A stretch of DNA of 63,859 nucleotides, from contig CDMY01000260.1 of NCBI GenBank assembly GCA_001179505.1, positions 1 through 63,859 on the forward strand, in the 5' to 3' direction. Positions 59,130 through 63,859 of this stretch are shown here, in pieces. How positions within the stretch are numbered: position 1 is the stretch's first letter; each line of letters starts with the position of its first letter. A model generated the notes under the pieces. That model made no database searches. It was not told the DNA's origin and worked only from the letters and a program-made list of their open reading frames with translations. The stretch comes from Vitrella brassicaformis (taxonomy: Eukaryota > Sar > Vitrellaceae). The position numbers were made by a program, and so were the translations under genes.

Positions 59130-62100
59130 TCATACAATCTGCTGCGGGATCTGAAAGATTACAGGGATAGAGCCAGGAATTGTAGAGTGCAGTAGCAAGA
59201 AATCCGCTCGCCCCATCGGGTGGTCAGGTAGGTCGAACGGTGAAGGGGTGAGCAGGCTGCAGTAGACAGCTCCTGGTCGCCTGCAAGCGAGTGAACACAA
59301 CTCCTTGCTCAGCCTCATATTGTCTCGTTTTTCGGCGTGCTTACCTGCCGGCAGGCTCTTTGGACATCGCTTGGAACTGATCGTTCAATTCACACGCCTG
59401 GCGTATGGTATGTACGCTGCAGCGGCCTCCGCTCTTGGAAGTGGAATTACACTGCCGATAGGCCTTATACAGCACCTCTGCACCATGTTCAATCCTTTGC
59501 ACGGCCTGAGGGAATGTGTGCTGCATACCCTCCGGCAATGTGTGGCCGATGCTCTTTTGTAGCACGTCTGAAACACACAGACATACGCAGCCAGAGGAAA
59601 GCGTTGCCACATCTTAGGTTGCCAGCCGGTCGGCCATGTGTTTGTGCCATGTATGCATACCGATCTCTTGCATTAGCGAGTCCTTGTACGCCACGTACTT
59701 AGTAAACTTGTCGCTGAGGCGCCGCGCACTATCGTCGAGATCGGTCCCGATTGTTAGCAGCAGCCCCTCAATCACACCTAGCCTCTTCTCCTACTCAGCG
59801 AGACGAATGGTCTTCTGGAAATATGTGGCACAAACAATTCAAAGAGCACGAACGTGTGCGTAACATGAAGCGCTGATATCGTTTATATCTATCACCTCCT
59901 GACGCACTGGAATGAGGCCCTGGGATGTCCATTTAATGTGGTCATCTTCCATGTCTTCCATATCGAAAAGCGGCCGCGCGCGACGTCTGGGGATAGACTG
60001 ATGGCCGCCGCTTATCTGAATGACCTCCACGTCATCGGCCTCAAACTCTTCGCTGCCACCAAAAGAAAAGCCATCCAGGTTGCGTATCCTTCACCCCCTT
60101 GTAGCCAACAGGCGCATCACATCCGTCGACAAAGTGACGGCAGCTGCGCACGTCAGCATCCAAGGCATTGTCGTGTACTCCACAACCGACAAATAGACCA
60201 CCAGCCAAGCCGATCTTCAGTATCAGCGCCGCGTCCCGCCCGGCCAGACGGACGGACTGGCACCCTTCATAAATTGTCGTTGGATTGTCGAAATGGCCGC
60301 TAAGAGAGAAATGCTGTACATAACATCCAAATCGGCTGGATTGCGTGGGGCCGTCTGGCAGCCGGACGCCGTCATTGATGTACGCGCCGAACACAAAGCG
60401 GTCCTTGCGGATAACAATGGCAAGGCCGCTCGCACCGCCCACACAGCGGAGCAAATCTCCAAAACGGCCACCATCACGAGAGGCCCTGGAAAGGAGAACA
60501 GTGGCAATGACGCGATCACCCAAGAGATAGAGAGGTAAGATGGAGTCTACCTGTATAGAAGCTTCCGACTGCCTGATTCCGGCACCCTGAGGCAGCAGGT
60601 GAGTGCCGCAGACTCCAACGCACACAGCTTGCTGCCCTCGATCGTCTGAAGGGAGGGAAGGCACGCACAGCGCACACAACAAGTAACGGTACCACGCGAC
60701 ATTTTATTTTGTCCCTTGTCTGACCTGCGGTGGCGGGAATGAAATGCCATCAACACCAATGATCTCCAACTCGTCAGCCAGAATGCTATCCGAACGGCGC
60801 GCCTGGATAATCTGACGGCAGCTACGGATGCTTGCACAGCGATCGTGCTCACTCCAGCCCAAACAAAGGCCATCTCTCCAGCCGACCATCAGCTTTGCCG
60901 CCCCATCCACTCCCTCCTTCACTGCCCTCTGAGGCTCCCGCCCAGCCGCAAACACAAATTCTCGGCCTTGCTTGATGATTCTGATCCTGCCCAAGTGGTT
61001 GGCGAAAGAAAAGCGCCACACATCGCACGTGTACAGGTTGGCTTGGCTTGGGTCTCGATGCAGCTTGATGCCGTCTTTGATGTAGATGCCAAAGCAATGG
61101 TGACCGTTGCGGATGACGATCACGAGGGGGCTAGCATTGCCGACACAGCGGAGCACGTCGACATAGTCTTCACCATTGGCAGAGGCCCTAATGACAAGAC
61201 CATAAAGCGACAAAAACGTCCAATTCGGTGCCTCTGACTTGGGTCGCTCTGTCTTGTGTACCTGTACAACAGTGTGAAACTGCATTGGTCGAAGATGGAT
61301 GGCACGAATAGAGAGTAGAGGCCCTTGCACTCTGCCGGACTCATGCTGCTGCCAACGATGACCTGCACGCAGACAGACGCGGGTCTTGGAGACTGTTGTG
61401 CATTCTTAATTCTGATGTGGACGCAATCATGCCATGTGCAGACTCTCACTTGAGGGTCGGGCGATCGGTCGTCTCCGCTCGTCGCGCTGTGAGTTGAGAC
61501 GGCCGTGACATGAGTACTTGCATCGTCAGACACACTGAGCATGTCACCACCATCATTCTCCTGATGACACATCATAGAGAATGGGATGCGTCCTAAAGCA
61601 GTCGATAGGCCTCCTTGTATCTGTTTGACCTCTGGGATGTCACTGAGGCGACCGTCAGCAGTCGGTGTGACTGCCGACTTGACCGAATTACCAGACCACA
61701 ACTGCACACACACACTCAGAATGCCTCCCCGTCTGTGTGGGTATTCATTTGATTGCGTTTCACTGACCTCAGATGGCAAGCCCTCTCGGCAGCTGCGTGT
61801 GTCGCTCCTACGAATCTTGTTCGGCGGCCTCTCGTTGGTCAGGCGGCTCTCTGACGGCGCCTTCTGAATGGCAACACAGACAGCTCAAACAAGCCGCTAC
61901 AGGTGAGCCCTCTTGGTTTACTTACGCCCATGGTGTCGTGCTCTGATGGCTGCGACTGTTGGTCGAGTGGCCGATCGCTGGCAGCAGCAGCATCGTCGTC
62001 TGGTGGCCAGATGGTGGTCTGCAGTCAACCGAAGAGCAAGTTCCCTCAGTGGTCATCTCGTCACTTCTGTTGCGTCTGAGTACCTGGCGGCTGAGATCGT

Positions 62101-63302
62101 TGTTGCGTCCAATGAATCCGTCTGCTTCTCGCAACGCAGCTGACTCGTCAACCACTTGACTCTGCAGGCAGCAGGGGAAAAGACACATGGAAGAACTACG
62201 CGAATTGTCGTACGTCACGTGTTGTTTCGTTTCCTACCTGCTGGTCGCTGACGCTGTCGCCTTTTCGTGGCGGTACTGGGGGAGACTCGGTGTTACCGTC
62301 AGTGCTTGCCGCAGCGACAGGTGGCTCCGAAGACGGCAAAGGACCCTGAGAGGGTAAACATGAATCGTCGAAAGGCGAATCTCTCACTGCGGGCGCTCTG
62401 TCTGTCTACCTGCATATCATTGGTAGTGTCAGCAAGGGATGATGCAGGTGAGGCAGACGGCCCGGGAGGATTCTGAAGAGAGAGGGGCACGCAGACAATG
62501 AGGGATCGATGAACCCTGGACCTGTGGGACTGACTCGCCGTCTTCCCACCTGCTGGCATCGCTTCCTGAAGGCTTTGACCCATGACTTGGTCCCCTTGAA
62601 GCCAATGATGTCCAGCCGACTGGCGATCTCCATCGCCATGGCACGGATGTCCTCTGTAGGGACACTTGTTGGGTTGTCATGGGTGGCCATCCACTGCCGC
62701 ATCTCGTTCTCGATCTGCTGGTACTTGGGCGGTGTATGGCGTTTCTTGGTCGGGTCGATGAATGGCATGCCGCCCTCCCTCTGCTTCTCTTCCTGCCGCT
62801 TGGCGCCTCTGAGCCAGTTTGCGAAAAGGTAGGGCGGCAAGCGCTTCTCTCTTGCGAAGTCGTCTGCTGTGATCTTCTCTCCGCTCTGCTTGCGCTGGTT
62901 GAATTGTTCCACCAAGCGCAGCCGCTCTTCGATAGAGACCTCCTCTTTCCTCCGACGCATCACCTGCAGACACACAAGTGTAAGGCTTAGCCTGTTGGTT
63001 CTCAGAGCAACTGGTGTGTCGAATTGCCAGGGTTATCTGTGAGGATCGTTGACTCGTTGGTCGTGTAGACGACGGGGTTGGAGGGAGGGACCCTGCACGC
63101 CTTGCTGCACCCTGTTTGTTCGTTTGCATCTCTTTCTGCAAACGAAAATTGCCCAGTTTGACATTGCCAAATGCCGTGTGGGAAGCCTGCTGCCTTAGAG
63201 CACCTGAACGATGGCGATCAAGTGGTCAATCACACGAGAGCTGTCATCGCCGCGTTGGGGACTCCGAGGCGCGGACGCAGCTTCAGGATGCGAGCTTGAC
63301 AT
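59130..63302 (-). CDS. CENP-B-type HTH domain fused to two TLDc-like domains
   Basis: MSSSHPEAASAPRSPQRG (63302) joins across an intron ending TTTGCAG to KEMQTNKQGAARR. The next exon has EERLRLVEQFNQRK, FAREKRLPPYLFANWLRG and AMAMEIASRLDIIGFKGTKSW, a psq plus CENP-B/Tc5-type HTH pair as in pogo-like transposases and their domesticated derivatives. No DDE catalytic domain follows. Linker exons contain PLDQQSQPSEHDTMG and RLSDIPEVKQ, alike in order to linkers of the 9-16 kb gene. TLDc 1 (about 61370-60725) has VIVGSSMSPAECKG, LLYR, then DVLRCVGNASPLVIVIR. TLDc 2 (about 60650-60050) has KLLYR, then LLRCVGGASGLAIVIRKD. The intron after LLYR is in phase 2 in both. The end of TLDc 2 changes frame near 60090, and a later exon has an in-frame TAG at 59791-59793. 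The last ~700 bases may therefore be non-coding or decayed. Confidence 0.62.
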
Positions 63303-63598
63303 TGAATCAGAGGGGATTGAACTCAATCGAAAGAGCAGATAGCGATGCTGTAGCGGCCGCTGGCACAAGACGCTTCCACGAATCGCCCTTTCCAGCGTTT
63401 TCCGGGCCAGCTTTTCATTGGTGTTGCGGTGGCGGGACCTCGAATTACGGCCGCGACTGGACCCGCAATTACGACCACATGTCCAGTACGTCCAGCGCGT
63501 CGCGCTCTTCCGAAGCACTGAGGATCTCGGTTGGCATTCTTGCTTCCTCGTTGTTGTGTCCGTCCCTCATCGCTCTTTTCGTCTTGCACAATTGAAAG

Positions 63599-63859
63599 AT
63601 GGCGCCCATATGCTTCCGTGGCGGCCGAGGTGGTGGATCCGGCAGAGGTGGTGGCCGCGAGCAGCGTGGCCGTCAGTGCTTCGTCTGCGGGAGCGTCATG
63701 AACCAGCTGCGAAATGGCCGTCGTCGCTGCCCATACCACGACCAACACTTCGCAACGGTCTATCATCAAACACATCCCATCTACTGGACCAGCATCCATG
63801 TGGGTGATGGGTGGGTGAGGCGGGAAAGGCGAGGACGGAGGGGGGGAGGGAGGGAGGGG
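63599..63859 (+). CDS. RGG-rich zinc-knuckle-like protein, family copy 3 (partial, runs off the edge)
   Basis: The ATG at 63599 begins MAPICFRGGRGGGSGRGGG, like copy 2. The protein then has CFVCGSVMNQLRNGRRRCPY and HDQHFATVYHQT, like copy 1. It is cut by the window edge, where a GA/GGGA-rich stretch that looks like intron begins. The divergent HTH-TLDc gene starts 297 bases upstream, the same arrangement as copy 1 beside the long TLDc gene. Confidence 0.65.
   Translation, partial: MAPICFRGGRGGGSGRGGGREQRGRQCFVCGSVMNQLRNGRRRCPYHDQHFATVYHQTHPIYWTSIHVGDGWVRRERRGRRGGGREG

Overview
The window looks like a nuclear contig from an intron-rich alveolate. A chromerid alga (Vitrella-type) is my best guess; this is an inference from style and content, not a database match. 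Four things support a eukaryotic origin. Almost every gene is split by short GT-AG introns (roughly 30-120 nt) whose 3' ends are often (TG)n or (TCTG)n runs before CAG. There is dense microsatellite and Gln/Pro/Arg-rich coding low complexity. The conserved proteins are eukaryotic (RPA1, a CDK-type kinase, a J-domain protein, a CCDC43-like protein, a WLM protease, a chromodomain protein, TLDc proteins). There are two 300-base N gaps at 33391-33690 and 47625-47924.

Layout. 0.6-2.4 kb (-): secreted Cys-rich protein with a ferredoxin-reductase-like oxidoreductase module. 2.6-8.6 kb (+): large chromodomain protein; its last exon and 3' flank are duplicated at 17.85-18.35 kb. 9.3-16.1 kb (-): very long multi-exon gene with a novel N-terminal domain, long Pro/Gln-rich linkers and two C-terminal TLDc-like domains. 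16.3-17.0 kb (+) and 18.5-19.2 kb (-): two members of a small RGG-rich/zinc-knuckle family, with a third copy running off the right edge at 63.6 kb. 19.5-22.0 kb (+): paralogue of the N-terminal part of the 9-16 kb gene, ending in a membrane tail. 22.5-24.2 kb (-): J-domain protein. 24.4-25.9 kb (+): single-pass membrane protein.

25.6-38.5 kb is a large inverted duplication, with arms of about 3.5 kb around a 5.7 kb spacer. Each arm has a signal-peptide gene and a two-TM protein gene. The two-TM genes have diverged far more than the flanking non-coding DNA. The spacer holds a long gene-poor microsatellite field, an N gap and a truncated GAPDH-like gene.

39.3-40.0 kb (-): ~100-aa protein. 40.2-44.9 kb (+): CDK-type kinase with a long Arg/Asp/Glu/Pro tail. 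45.5-47.2 kb (-): Pro-rich protein. 47.5-49.0 kb (-): CCDC43-like. 49.2-52.5 kb (+): replication protein A large subunit with an RGG N-terminus and an apparently degenerate zinc ribbon. 53.5-55.6 kb (-): ankyrin-like protein. 56.0-57.9 kb (+): membrane-anchored WLM metalloprotease with two ubiquitin-interacting motifs. 59.1-63.3 kb (-): CENP-B-type HTH domain joined to two TLDc domains, with possible damage at its 3' end.

The most unusual content is threefold: (i) a gene family mixing a novel domain, a shared linker module, TLDc pairs and a transposase-type HTH; (ii) the WLM-TM-UIM protein; (iii) the inverted duplication with uneven divergence. Exon boundaries were read by eye from splice consensus and phase and should be taken as approximate.
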